A stretch of DNA of 64,000 nucleotides from Pseudomonas fluorescens (GTDB taxonomy: Bacteria > Pseudomonadota > Gammaproteobacteria > Pseudomonadales > Pseudomonadaceae): assembly GCF_018614775.1 (NCBI RefSeq), contig NZ_JAGGOF010000010.1:70769-134768 (forward strand), in the 5' to 3' direction. Positions 19,359 through 28,877 of the stretch are shown here, in pieces (position 1 is the stretch's first letter; the number at the start of each line of letters is the position of its first letter). The position numbers were made by a program, and so were the translations under genes. The notes under the pieces were generated by a model, which was not told the origin of the DNA, searched no databases, and was given only the letters and a program-made list of their open reading frames with translations.

Positions 19359-20003
19359 ATGCAGGCGTATCAGCGCGATTTCATTCGTTTTGCCATCGAT
19401 CGCGGCGTTTTGCGCTTCGGTGAGTTCACCCTCAAGTCCGGACGCACCAGCCCGTACTTCTTCAATGCCGGCCTGTTCAACAGCGGTTCCGCCCTGGCGC
19501 AGTTGGGTCGTTTCTATGCGGCGGCCATCGTCGAGAGCGGCATCCCGTTCGACGTGCTGTTCGGCCCGGCCTACAAAGGTATCCCGCTGGCGGCCACCAC
19601 GGCCGTCGCCCTGGCCGAACACCACGGCCGCGACCTGCCCTGGTGCTTCAACCGCAAGGAAGCCAAGGCCCACGGTGAAGGCGGCAGCCTGGTCGGTGCC
19701 CCGCTGACGGGCGAAGTGTTGATCATCGACGACGTGATCACTGCCGGCACCGCCATCCGCGAAGTGATGCAGATCATCGCTTCCCAGGACGGCGCCAAGG
19801 CCGCCGGCGTGCTGATCGCCCTGAACCGCCAGGAGCGCGGCAACGGTGAGCTGTCGGCGATCCAGGAAGTGGAGCGCGACTTCGGCATTCCGGTGATCAG
19901 CATTGTGTCGCTGAACCAGGTGCTGGAATTTCTGGCCGACGATCCGCAGCTCAAGCAGCATTTGCCGGCAGTCGAGGCTTATCGGGCGCAGTTCGGCGTC
20001 TGA
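19359..20003 (+). CDS. pyrE: Orotate phosphoribosyltransferase
   Basis: A 214-residue enzyme of pyrimidine synthesis making OMP from orotate and PRPP. ATG at 19359 ([18 protein letters not shown]) is preceded by GAGG. The PRPP loop is [16 protein letters not shown], and [14 protein letters not shown] plus [13 protein letters not shown] carry the catalytic loop. Divergent from crc, followed by a REP pair. Confidence 0.97.
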   Translation: MQAYQRDFIRFAIDRGVLRFGEFTLKSGRTSPYFFNAGLFNSGSALAQLGRFYAAAIVESGIPFDVLFGPAYKGIPLAATTAVALAEHHGRDLPWCFNRKEAKAHGEGGSLVGAPLTGEVLIIDDVITAGTAIREVMQIIASQDGAKAAGVLIALNRQERGNGELSAIQEVERDFGIPVISIVSLNQVLEFLADDPQLKQHLPAVEAYRAQFGV

Positions 20004-20021
20004 TTAGTTTGCAGAGCGTCC

Positions 20022-20111
20022 TGTGGGAGCGAGCCTGCTCGCGATAGCGGCGGATCAATCAACCTCAGTGTTGAGGCTCAATCCGTCATCGCGAGCAGGC
20101 TCGCTCCCACA
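20022..20111. repeat. REP inverted pair
   Basis: Facing copies of GTGGGAGCGAGCCTGCTCGCGAT after pyrE, just before the shared terminator. Confidence 0.9.
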
Positions 20112-20138
20112 TTGGGTTTTTTTCAGAGTGTCGTACAA

Positions 20139-20178
20139 AAAAAGACCCCGCTCAGCCAGGCTGAGCGGGGTCTTTTTT
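20139..20178. terminator. Bidirectional terminator between pyrE and argB
   Basis: A GC-rich hairpin (GACCCCGCTCAGCC / GGCTGAGCGGGGTC) is flanked by A and T runs, forming an intrinsic terminator in both directions. Confidence 0.92.
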
Positions 20179-20187
20179 AGGTGTCGT

Positions 20188-21093
<906 letters not shown>

Positions 21094-21119
21094 TCAGGGC
21101 TCCGGTGGTACTTCAAAAA

Positions 21120-22517
21120 TCAGAACGGTAGTTGAAGATCAGGTGCAACACGTTTGAGTTGGCTGTGGAACACATCCTTGATGCGCTGCAGTTCGGCTTC
21201 GTTGTCGGCCTCGAAGCGCAGGACCAGCACCGGCGTGGTGTTGGACGCGCGCACCAGGCCCCAGCCCTGGGGATAGTCGACCCGCACACCGTCGATGGTG
21301 GTCAGTTCGGCGCCTTCGCCCCATTGCGCGTCGTGCAGTGCGTCAATGATGCTGAATTTGCTCTCTTCGGTCACATGGATATTGATTTCTGGCGTAGAAA
21401 TATCGTTGGGGAAGGTCGCGAACAGCTCTTCGGCGCTGGAGGGCTCCTTGCTGAGGATCTCCAGCAGGCGCGCCGCGCTGTAAATGCCGTCGTCGAAACC
21501 GAACCAGCGCTCCTTGAAGAAGATGTGGCCGCTCATTTCGCCGGCCAGCAGGGCGCCGCTTTGTTTCATTTTCTTCTTGATCAGCGAGTGACCGGTCTTC
21601 CACATCAGTGGGCGACCGCCATATTCCTTGATCAACGGCACCAGTCGACGGGTGCATTTTACGTCGAAAATGATCTCGGCATCCGGGTTGCGCGCCACCA
21701 CGTCCTTGGCGAACAGCATTAACAGGCGGTCCGGGAACACGACGCTGCCGGTGTTGGTGACCACGCCCACGCGGTCGCCATCGCCGTCGAAGGCCAGGCC
21801 CAGGTCGGCGTTGGTTTCCTTGACCTTGGCAATAAGGTCTTGCAGGTTTTCCAGCTTGCCCGGGTCCGGGTGGTGGTTGGGGAAGTTGCCATCCACCTCG
21901 CAGAACAGCGGGATGACTTCGCAGTTCAGCGCTTCGATCAGTTGTGGCGCGATCACGCCAGCCGCGCCGTTGCCGCAGTCGACCACCACCTTCAGGCGGC
22001 GGGCGAGCTTCACGTCCTTGACGATTTCATCGTTGTAGCGCCCGAGAATCTCGACCTTGGTCACGCTGCCCTGGCCGCTGCTCAGGTCGTTGGTCTTGAG
22101 GCGGGTGTGCAGGGCCTGGATTTGCTCGTTGGCCAGGGTGTCGCCGGCAATGACGATCTTGAAGCCGTTGTAGTTCGATGGGTTGTGACTGCCGGTGAGC
22201 ATCACGCCGGATTTGCCGGCCAATACGTTGGCGGCGTAATACAGCGCCGGTGTCGGCACCAGGCCCACGTCGCTGACGTGGCAGCCGCTGTCGGCGACGC
22301 CCTTGATCAGCTGCTCGACCAGTTCAGGGCCGGACAAGCGGCCATCGCGGCCGACGGACACGTTCGGTTCGCCCTGGGCCAGGCTCTGGGAGCCGATGGC
22401 GCGGCCGATCCAGTAGGCGGTTTCGGCGGTGAGGGTTTCCGGTACCACGCCACGGATGTCGTAGGCGCGGAAGATGCTGTCAGGGAAGATCGGGGCGATT
22501 GCGGCTGGGGTGTTCAT
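21120..22517 (-). CDS. algC: Phosphomannomutase/phosphoglucomutase AlgC
   Basis: A 465-residue hexose-phosphate mutase feeding alginate, LPS and rhamnolipid precursors. The active serine is Ser110 in TGSHNPSNYNGFK, the metal loop is DGDGDRVG, the sugar-specificity loop is GEMSGH, and phosphate contacts are in RASNTTPVLVLRFE. It is the short form without an N-terminal membrane extension. Upstream of argB on the same strand. Confidence 0.95.
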   Translation of the reverse strand: MNTPAAIAPIFPDSIFRAYDIRGVVPETLTAETAYWIGRAIGSQSLAQGEPNVSVGRDGRLSGPELVEQLIKGVADSGCHVSDVGLVPTPALYYAANVLAGKSGVMLTGSHNPSNYNGFKIVIAGDTLANEQIQALHTRLKTNDLSSGQGSVTKVEILGRYNDEIVKDVKLARRLKVVVDCGNGAAGVIAPQLIEALNCEVIPLFCEVDGNFPNHHPDPGKLENLQDLIAKVKETNADLGLAFDGDGDRVGVVTNTGSVVFPDRLLMLFAKDVVARNPDAEIIFDVKCTRRLVPLIKEYGGRPLMWKTGHSLIKKKMKQSGALLAGEMSGHIFFKERWFGFDDGIYSAARLLEILSKEPSSAEELFATFPNDISTPEINIHVTEESKFSIIDALHDAQWGEGAELTTIDGVRVDYPQGWGLVRASNTTPVLVLRFEADNEAELQRIKDVFHSQLKRVAPDLQLPF

Positions 22518-22778
22518 GGGCGGGGCGCTCTATCAAGGAAAAGTGACTGGGGACAGGCCGACAATGGGCGTCGGCAGGCTCAAGCTGAAGGGTATGACGG
22601 CGTTTTTGACAGAGAGTTCGTGGTGGGAAAGTGCCATGAGACAGCGTTATCCCGGCCTCGGTCGCCTAATACATTGATTCCGGATGGGAAACCTAGCAGA
22701 AAGCCATTGCGCATTTTTCGCCCTGAAACAGAAGCTTAATATACAGCCGGGCGGGACGCCCGGCCTGGCCCCACTGAA

Positions 22779-23234
22779 TCAGTGGCTGCCGGAGTGCCCG
22801 AAACCGCCGGCGCCGCGCTGGCTTTCGTCGAATTCGGTGACCAGTTCGAAATGCGCCTGCACCACTGGCACCAGCACGAGTTGCGCGATGCGCTCGCCGA
22901 CGGCGATGTTGAAGGCGGTCTGGCCGCGGTTCCAACACGAAACCATCAGCTCGCCCTGGTAATCGGAGTCGATCAGGCCCACCAGGTTGCCCAGCACGAT
23001 GCCGTGCTTATGGCCCAGGCCCGAGCGCGGCAGGATCAGCGCAGCCAGCCCCGGATCGCCGATGTATACCGACAGCCCGGTCGGGATCAGCAGGGTCTGG
23101 CCCGGCTCCAGAAGCGTGTCCTGCGTGAGCATTGCCCGCAGGTCGAGGCCGGCGGAGCCTGGCGTGGCGTATTGCGGCAGCGGAAATTCGTTGCCGATGC
23201 GGGGGTCGAGGATCTTGGCTTGTAGCGCGTGCAT
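22779..23234 (-). CDS. dut: dUTP pyrophosphatase
   Basis: A 151-residue trimeric dUTPase. Family motifs appear in order: [48 protein letters not shown], and the C-terminal [10 protein letters not shown] that closes over the active site. It starts 4 bases after coaBC stops, a conserved pairing. Confidence 0.97.
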   Translation of the reverse strand: MHALQAKILDPRIGNEFPLPQYATPGSAGLDLRAMLTQDTLLEPGQTLLIPTGLSVYIGDPGLAALILPRSGLGHKHGIVLGNLVGLIDSDYQGELMVSCWNRGQTAFNIAVGERIAQLVLVPVVQAHFELVTEFDESQRGAGGFGHSGSH

Positions 23235-23238
23235 GCAG

Positions 23239-24447
23239 TTAAACCTGGTTCAGCCGTTCGGCGATGAAAGTGATCAGTTGGCGAGCAATCTTGCTCTTGC
23301 TGGTCTGGGCGAAAAGTGTGGCGTGCAACTGGCGGTCGATCACGCTGCAGGCGTTTTCTTCGCTGTTGAAGCCGATGCTCGGGTTGGCGACGTCGTTGGC
23401 GACGATCAAGTCCAGGTTCTTGTCCTTGAGCTTGCGGGCGGCGTAATCGAGCAGGTGTTCGGTTTCGGCGGCGAAGCCGACACTGAACGGACGGTCGGGA
23501 CGGGTGGCGATGCTGGCAAGGATGTCCGGGTTGCGAACCATTTGTAGTAGCAGGCCGTCGCCGCTCGTAGGGTCTTTCTTCAATTTTTGTGGGGCAACGA
23601 CTTCAGGACGGTAGTCCGCTACCGCCGCCGAAGCGATGAACAGGTCGCAGGGGATGGCTGCTTCGCAGGCCGCAAGCATGTCCCGGGCGCTGACGACGTC
23701 GATGCGGGTGACCCGGTCCGGCGTTGGCAAGTGCACCGGACCGGTGATCAAGGTCACCCGGGCACCGGCCTCTACGGCGGCTTCGGCCAGGGCGAAGCCC
23801 ATTTTCCCGGAGCTGTGGTTGGTGATGTAGCGCACCGGATCGATATTTTCCTGGGTCGGGCCGGCGGTGATCAGCACATGTTTGCCGGTCAGGGCCTGGC
23901 GCTGGAAGCAGTCGGCGGCGCATTGGGCCAGGTCGGTGGCTTCGAGCATGCGGCCCATGCCGACATCGCCGCAGGCCTGGCTGCCGGAGGCCGGGCCGAA
24001 GACTTTCAGGTCACGGCTCTGGAGTAATTGCAGGTTGGCCTGGGTGGCCGGGTCGCGCCACATGGCCTGGTTCATCGCCGGTGCGACGGCTACCACGGCG
24101 TCGGTGGCGAGCACCAGGGTGGTCAGCAGATCATCGGCAATCCCTTGGGCCAGGCGGGCGATCAGGTCGGCGGTGGCCGGGGCGATCAGCACCAGGTCGG
24201 CCCACTTGGCCAGTTCGATATGGCCCATGGCGGCTTCGGCCGCCGGGTCGAGCAGGTCCAGGTGAACCGGGTGGCCGGAGAGGGCCTGCAGGGTCAGCGG
24301 GGTGATGAACTCAGTGCCGCCGCGGGTCATCACGACCCGTACTTCCGCGCCCTGGTCGATGAGTCGGCGAACCAGCTCGGCGCTCTTGTAGGCAGCAATG
24401 CCGCCGCCGACGCCCAGAACGATGCGTTTCCGATACAGCCGCTGCAT
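23239..24447 (-). CDS. coaBC: Bifunctional phosphopantothenoylcysteine decarboxylase/synthetase CoaBC
   Basis: A 402-residue enzyme of coenzyme A synthesis. The N-terminal flavin decarboxylase (CoaC) has [16 protein letters not shown], the PAMNQAMW substrate clamp and the active Cys in [14 protein letters not shown]. The C-terminal CTP-dependent ligase (CoaB) begins near [18 protein letters not shown] with the Lys-rich PQKLKKD. It is divergent from radC and upstream of dut. Confidence 0.96.
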   Translation of the reverse strand: MQRLYRKRIVLGVGGGIAAYKSAELVRRLIDQGAEVRVVMTRGGTEFITPLTLQALSGHPVHLDLLDPAAEAAMGHIELAKWADLVLIAPATADLIARLAQGIADDLLTTLVLATDAVVAVAPAMNQAMWRDPATQANLQLLQSRDLKVFGPASGSQACGDVGMGRMLEATDLAQCAADCFQRQALTGKHVLITAGPTQENIDPVRYITNHSSGKMGFALAEAAVEAGARVTLITGPVHLPTPDRVTRIDVVSARDMLAACEAAIPCDLFIASAAVADYRPEVVAPQKLKKDPTSGDGLLLQMVRNPDILASIATRPDRPFSVGFAAETEHLLDYAARKLKDKNLDLIVANDVANPSIGFNSEENACSVIDRQLHATLFAQTSKSKIARQLITFIAERLNQV

Positions 24448-24592
24448 AGGCCTGCCTTTCGATTTCAGTGGTCAGTGCAGGGCGAACCCTTTGGCAACAG
24501 CCTGCCGGGGGGCAAATCGCCTGCAAAAAAGATGGGCTACGATATCACAGCGACCGCTACGGAACAGCGGTGCCCACAATCAGGGAGAGGCT

Positions 24593-25267
24593 ATGAGTAT
24601 TCGCGATTGGCCCGTGGCCGAGCGGCCGCGGGAGCGGTTGCTGGTGTCGGGGGCAGGCAGTCTTTCAGACGCCGAATTGCTGGCGATTTTCCTGCGCACC
24701 GGCGTGTCCGGCAAAAGCGCGGTTGATCTGGCGCGACAACTGTTGACTCAATTTGGCAGTTTGCGTGCGCTGCTCGAGGCCGATCAGGTCACGTTCAGCA
24801 GCCAGATGGGGCTGGGACCGGCGAAATTTGCCCAATTGCAGGCGGCCCAGGAGATGAGCCGCCGGCATCTGGCCGAACGGGCGCGGCAACGCACGACACT
24901 GGAAAGCCCGGGCGTCGTCCGTGACTACCTGAAGTCGATGCTGCGCCACGAGCCCCATGAAGTGTTTGGCTGTCTGTTTCTCAACGCCAGGCATCAAGTA
25001 CTGGGCTTCGAGACGCTGTTTCGCGGCTCCATCGACAATGCCAGCGTGCATCCCCGGCAGGTGGTCAAGCGTGCCCTGGCCCATAACGCCGCCGCGCTGA
25101 TTCTGTGCCACAACCACCCCTCCGGCAACGCCGAGCCCAGCCAGGCCGACCGGATGCTCACCGAGCGGCTTCAGGAGGCCCTGGAGCTGATCGATGTGCG
25201 GGTACTTGACCACTTTATCGTCGGCGATGGGGAACCGTTGTCGATGGCGGAGTATGGGTGGATGTGA
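24593..25267 (+). CDS. radC: RadC family JAB/MPN protein
   Basis: A 224-residue protein with an N-terminal helix-hairpin-helix part ([13 protein letters not shown]) and a C-terminal JAMM metalloprotease-like fold carrying [15 protein letters not shown], so metal ligands His, His and Asp are intact. Despite its name, a repair role is doubtful. The ATG at 24593 follows GGGAGAGG and gives [17 protein letters not shown]. Divergent from coaBC; its end touches a repeat tract. Confidence 0.93.
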   Translation: MSIRDWPVAERPRERLLVSGAGSLSDAELLAIFLRTGVSGKSAVDLARQLLTQFGSLRALLEADQVTFSSQMGLGPAKFAQLQAAQEMSRRHLAERARQRTTLESPGVVRDYLKSMLRHEPHEVFGCLFLNARHQVLGFETLFRGSIDNASVHPRQVVKRALAHNAAALILCHNHPSGNAEPSQADRMLTERLQEALELIDVRVLDHFIVGDGEPLSMAEYGWM

Positions 25268-25360
25268 AGCAGCGGCAAGCTGCAAGTTTCAAGCGGCAAG
25301 TCAGAGCTATGTGCGATCTGCTTTTGACTTGAGCTTGCAGCTTGCAGCTTGCAGCTTACG
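25266..25360. repeat. Heptamer and palindromic repeat tract
   Basis: GCTTGCA occurs three times in tandem at 25333-25353, facing an imperfect inverted tract AAGCTGCAAGTTTCAAGCGGCAAG at 25276-25299. It fills the gap between radC and the substrate-binding protein gene and runs into the latter's last codons. Confidence 0.7.
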
Positions 25361-26945
25361 GCTTGAGGCTGACCTTGGAATAATCCTGACGGCCAAACGG
25401 GCTTACCGAATACCCCTGCACCTCCTTGCGGGTGAGGGCGAATGCGGTCGGGTGGGCCAGGGGCAGCCACAGGGCCTGTTGCTGGATCTGGGCCTGGGCC
25501 TGTTCGTAGAGCTTGGCACGCACGCCTTGTTCACCGGTGGTCTTGCCGGCGCTGATCAGTTTGTCCAGGTCCGGATTGCAGTAACGGGCGAAGTTGGTGC
25601 CGGACGTGACTGCCGCGCAGGAAAACTGCGGCGTGAGGAAGTTATCCGGGTCGCCGTTGTCGCCCGCCCAACCCATGAACAGCAGGTCGTGTTCACCGGC
25701 CTTGGCGCGGCGAATCAGCTCGCCCCATTCGATCACGCGGATCTCGGCCTGGATGCCGATTTGGGCCAGGTCCGATTGCAGCAGCTGTGCGCCAAGGCTC
25801 GGGTTGGGGTTCAGCAGGCTGCCGGAAGGGCGGGTCCAGAGGGTCGTCTGGAAACCTTCCTTCAAGCCGGCCTTGGCCAGCAAGTCACGGGCCTTGGCCA
25901 GGTCGTGGGGGTAGCCGGGCAAGCTCTTGGCGTAGCTCCAGGTATTGGGCGGGTAGGGGCCGTTGGCTGCTTCGGCAGTGCCTTCGAAGACGGTCTTGAG
26001 GTAGCTGGCCTTGTCGAAAGCGAGGTTGATGGCTTGGCGTACCTCAGGCTTGTCCAGCGGAGGATGTTGGCTGTTGATCGCCACGAACGCGGTCATGAAG
26101 GCGTCGGTCTGGGTCACGTCCAACGTCGGGTCCTGCCTGGCGGCCTGCACATCCAGCGGCTTGGGCGACAGGGCGATCTGGCATTCATTGCGCCGCAGTT
26201 TCTGCAGGCGCACGTTGGCATCTGGCGTGATGGCGAAGATCAACGGGTCCACCGCAGGCTTGCCGCCGAAATAGTCGTCGTTGGCCTTGTAGCGAATCGA
26301 GGCATCCTTCTGGAATCGGTTGAAAATGAACGGGCCGGTACCGATGGGTTGGTTGTTGAGTTTTTCCGGCGTGCCGGCTTTCATCAACTGGTCGGCATAA
26401 TCGGCCGAATAGATGGAAGCAAAGCCCATGCTCAAGGTCGCCAGGAAGGTTGAGTCGGCATGATCAAGGGTGAAGCGCACGGTCAGCGGGTCCAGCGCAT
26501 CGATTTTCTTGACCAGCGTGGGCAACTGCATGGACTGGGCATGGGGAAAACCGCTCTGGGCGACCTTGTGCCAGGGGTTGGCCGGATCAAGCATGCGCTC
26601 GAAGCTGAATTTCACGTCCTCGGCGGTCAGGTCGCGCCGCGGTGTGAAGTAGTCGGTGTGATGGAACTTGACCTGTGGGCGCAGCTTGAACACGTACGTC
26701 AGACCATCGGTCGAGACTTCCCAGCGAGTGGCCAGGCTGGGGACTACCTTGCCGCTGGCGGTGTCGAAGTCCACCAGGCGGTTCATCAGTACGTCGGCAG
26801 AGGCGTTGGTGGTCGTCAGCGAGTTGTACTGGACGACATCGAATCCTTCCGGGCTGGCCTCGGTACAGACACTCAGGGCGGCGGCCTGGGTCAGCGGGCT
26901 GATCAGCAGGGGGGCGAGCAACAGGGGGAGGGCAGCGAGGCGCAT
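25356..26945 (-). CDS. Dipeptide/oligopeptide ABC transporter substrate-binding protein
   Basis: A 529-residue periplasmic protein of the DppA/OppA (SBP family 5) type. A signal peptide is clear (RLAALPLLLAPLLISPLTQAAA). Family hallmarks are EGFDVVQYNSLTTTNASADVLMNRLVDFD, the WEVSTDGLTYVFKLR stretch, YFTPRRDLTAEDVKFSFERM, and a late LLFMGWAGDNGDPDNFLTPQFSC typical of dipeptide binders. Two Cys in DppA-like positions may form disulfides. No transporter genes are adjacent, so it is an orphan that must use permeases encoded elsewhere. Confidence 0.9.
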   Translation of the reverse strand: MRLAALPLLLAPLLISPLTQAAALSVCTEASPEGFDVVQYNSLTTTNASADVLMNRLVDFDTASGKVVPSLATRWEVSTDGLTYVFKLRPQVKFHHTDYFTPRRDLTAEDVKFSFERMLDPANPWHKVAQSGFPHAQSMQLPTLVKKIDALDPLTVRFTLDHADSTFLATLSMGFASIYSADYADQLMKAGTPEKLNNQPIGTGPFIFNRFQKDASIRYKANDDYFGGKPAVDPLIFAITPDANVRLQKLRRNECQIALSPKPLDVQAARQDPTLDVTQTDAFMTAFVAINSQHPPLDKPEVRQAINLAFDKASYLKTVFEGTAEAANGPYPPNTWSYAKSLPGYPHDLAKARDLLAKAGLKEGFQTTLWTRPSGSLLNPNPSLGAQLLQSDLAQIGIQAEIRVIEWGELIRRAKAGEHDLLFMGWAGDNGDPDNFLTPQFSCAAVTSGTNFARYCNPDLDKLISAGKTTGEQGVRAKLYEQAQAQIQQQALWLPLAHPTAFALTRKEVQGYSVSPFGRQDYSKVSLKP

Positions 26946-27202
26946 GATCGGTTTCCTTGTCAGGTCGAAAGCCCATCTGCGAGTGCAGTCTGGAAAAGGC
27001 CTACCCTAGTGGGCCCGTAGGTAAATGACTATCCCCTTTTTGCATTTTCCGGCACTCTGTGGCGGCACGTGGAATGGCTCAAACCGGCCACGGATGAAAA
27101 ATACCCGAATGCAGCGACGAGCGGTCACGGGCTGCGCCGGCCTTGGCCTGAGCCGCCCGGAAGGGTTTGTCAGGCGTTTCCCGCAAAGACAAATCACATC
27201 GG
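26946..27202. other. Intergenic region
   Basis: No gene supported here. Divergent promoter regions of the peptide-binding protein gene and rpmB are expected; only the rpmB promoter at 27206 is visible. Confidence 0.4.
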
Positions 27203-27205
27203 TTG

Positions 27206-27234
27206 TTGTTGCACCGAGGTCTTTCTGGTATAAA
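27206..27234 (+). promoter_or_regulatory. Sigma-70 promoter of rpmB-rpmG
   Basis: A -35 hexamer TTGTTG (27206-27211) and a -10 hexamer TATAAA (27229-27234) are separated by 17 bases. It leaves a leader of about 140 bases. Confidence 0.75.
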
Positions 27235-27303
27235 GCAGCGCTCTTTTCTAGGGGCCCGGTTCCTTCACTGTAGGTGTAGCCGGTAAGACCCTTAAAGAAA
27301 CGC

Positions 27304-27357
27304 GGCGCCTGGCGCCAAATGACTGAGAGATTAAGCGGCCAACCCATGCCGGGTTGG
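27304..27357 (+). promoter_or_regulatory. Hairpins in rpmB leader
   Basis: Two stems lie in the leader: GGCG/CGCC at 27304-27316 and CCAACCC/GGGTTGG at 27339-27357 (five-base loop), the second ending 25 bases before the rpmB ATG. The position suits feedback control by a ribosomal protein, but this is inference. Confidence 0.35.
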
Positions 27358-27382
27358 GCATGTGGTTTTAGAGGGCTGAGGC

Positions 27383-27616
27383 ATGTCGAGAGTCTGTCAA
27401 GTTACCGGTAAGGGTCCGGTGACTGGGAATAACATTTCCCACGCAAACAACAAAACCCGTCGTCGTTTCCTGCCGAACCTGCAGCATCACCGCTTCTGGG
27501 TTGAAGAAGAGAAACGTTTTGTGCGTCTGCGCGTATCTGCCAAAGGCATGCGTATCATCGACAAGCGTGGCATCAGTGTCGTGCTGGCCGAACTTCGTCG
27601 CGATGGCAAGGTTTAA
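27383..27616 (+). CDS. rpmB: 50S ribosomal protein L28
   Basis: A 77-residue ribosomal protein. [17 protein letters not shown] and [13 protein letters not shown] are the standard L28 signatures. A GAGG lies close before the ATG. It is followed by rpmG after 11 bases, the usual pair. Confidence 0.98.
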   Translation: MSRVCQVTGKGPVTGNNISHANNKTRRRFLPNLQHHRFWVEEEKRFVRLRVSAKGMRIIDKRGISVVLAELRRDGKV

Positions 27617-27627
27617 GGGAGCTAATC

Positions 27628-27783
27628 ATGCGTGAATTGATTCGTTTGATCTCGAGCGCCGGTACTGGTCACTTCTACACTACCGACAAGAACAAGCGTA
27701 CTACCCCGGACAAAATCGAGATCAAGAAATATGATCCGGTTGTTCGCAAGCACGTGATCTACAAGGAAGGCAAAATCAAGTAA
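27628..27783 (+). CDS. rpmG: 50S ribosomal protein L33
   Basis: A 51-residue ribosomal protein read directly from the sequence: [19 protein letters not shown] at the start, then [16 protein letters not shown], ending EGKIK. This is the Cys-free L33 form, independent of zinc. AGGGAG stands before the ATG. A strong terminator follows. Confidence 0.98.
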   Translation: MRELIRLISSAGTGHFYTTDKNKRTTPDKIEIKKYDPVVRKHVIYKEGKIK

Positions 27784-27800
27784 TTGATTTTCTCTCCGAC

Positions 27801-27836
27801 AAAAAAAGCCCGTATCGCGAGATACGGGCTTTTTTT
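27801..27836. terminator. Terminator after rpmBG
   Basis: The arms AAAAAAAGCCCGTATC and GATACGGGCTTTTTTT flank a GCGA loop; the hairpin is symmetric and could also serve the convergent I78 gene. Confidence 0.95.
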
Positions 27837-27880
27837 CGTTTGAATGTTGCATCGGTCGGCTTTATCAGCGCGGCAATCGG

Positions 27881-28099
27881 TCAGCCACAGGCAATGCCGA
27901 TGATGATCCTGTCGGCGTTGGTGCGAAGGTTGATCCGGGTCGGGCGCAGGTCATGGGTACTGGCGTACCTGGGGCCCGTGGCGCGCACTTTGGCGCCATT
28001 GGCCAGCGCTCGGACTTCTTCGAGAAGCTCGGGGGTGCACAACTTGCCAATGGTGTACTGGGCCACGGCGAGGTCGCATTGATCAGGTAGGGCGGGCAT
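27881..28099 (-). CDS. Peptidase inhibitor I78-like protein
   Basis: A 72-residue protein with the features I associate with the I78 inhibitor family: an early Cys followed by a short helix and IGK (CDLAVAQYTIGKL), then the basic stretch RATGPRY, the DLRPTRINL core and the final IIGIACG whose Cys should pair with the first. These inhibitors are usually exported, but here the start is fixed by an AAGGAGG seven bases upstream and no signal peptide is present, so the protein would stay in the cytoplasm unless moved by another route. Target unknown. Confidence 0.72.
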   Translation of the reverse strand: MPALPDQCDLAVAQYTIGKLCTPELLEEVRALANGAKVRATGPRYASTHDLRPTRINLRTNADRIIIGIACG

Positions 28100-28271
28100 G
28101 TTTGCCTCCTTGCAAATGGTTGGGAATCAGGCGTCCTGTTGAAGCGGTTGCGCATCCTGCGCGTTACCGCCCGACGATATCGATCGTGCAGCGCCCGTGA
28201 GCAGTCTTATCCAAGTCTGCAGTGGTTGACCAGTAGCGGAGTGTTAGCGCCTGCTACGGATTTGCCGTGGC

Positions 28272-28634
28272 TCAAGCCTTCTGTTCAAACACCACATAAA
28301 TCTTGCGGCACGGTTCCAGCACTTCCCAGGTTCCCTTGAACCCGGCCGGAATCACAAATCGGTCGCCGGCCCGCAGGGTCTTGGCGTTCCCATCGCTGTC
28401 GCGCAACACGGAAACACCCTGGACGATCTCGCAGTACTCATGCTCGGTGTAGTTGACTGTCCATTGCCCGACAGCGCCTTCCCATACCCCGGCATTCATC
28501 TGTCCGCACGGGCTGTTGTAGTGGTTGTACACCGCTTGTTCGGGATCGCCCTTGAGCACCTTCGCCGGGTCCGGGCGATAGCGGTCGGCGGCAGTGGTGG
28601 CGTGGCTGAAATCGACTATGTCCTGGATGCTCAT
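28272..28634 (-). CDS. Cupin domain protein (EutQ/DUF861-like)
   Basis: A 120-residue single-domain cupin. I take MSIQDIVDFSHATTAADRY at 28634 as the start; the frame is open to 28679. The two cupin motifs are visible as WTVNYTEHEYCEIVQG and RAGDRFVIPAGFKGTWEV, ending KIYVVFE. His and Glu ligands are partly kept (TEHEYCEI). It is divergent from the aldehyde dehydrogenase gene pauC, so a role near polyamine use is possible, but no reaction can be named. Confidence 0.8.
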   Translation of the reverse strand: MSIQDIVDFSHATTAADRYRPDPAKVLKGDPEQAVYNHYNSPCGQMNAGVWEGAVGQWTVNYTEHEYCEIVQGVSVLRDSDGNAKTLRAGDRFVIPAGFKGTWEVLEPCRKIYVVFEQKA

Positions 28635-28877
28635 GCGGTAAACCCCGTTAGTGACGGCGCGGATGGCTGGAAGAGCCAAAGTCTATGTTTATTAAAACGA
28701 ACATCGCAAGGCCGTTTGCTGGCGTTGTGTCAAATATATTGAAACTTCACCGGCCGCTGGTTTAGGGTGGCGGGTGCCCTCTGGCGAAAACAGCCCCGAA
28801 ACAGGCTGGCCGGGGCAGAATTCGTTGAGCACTGCGTGCTGCGCGGCGCTCTTACTCAATAAGAGGAGGACACTCGC

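Noticed and set aside
27025..27273. An 82-codon ORF across the rpmB promoter
   Set aside because: It overlaps the promoter elements of rpmB and has no motif.
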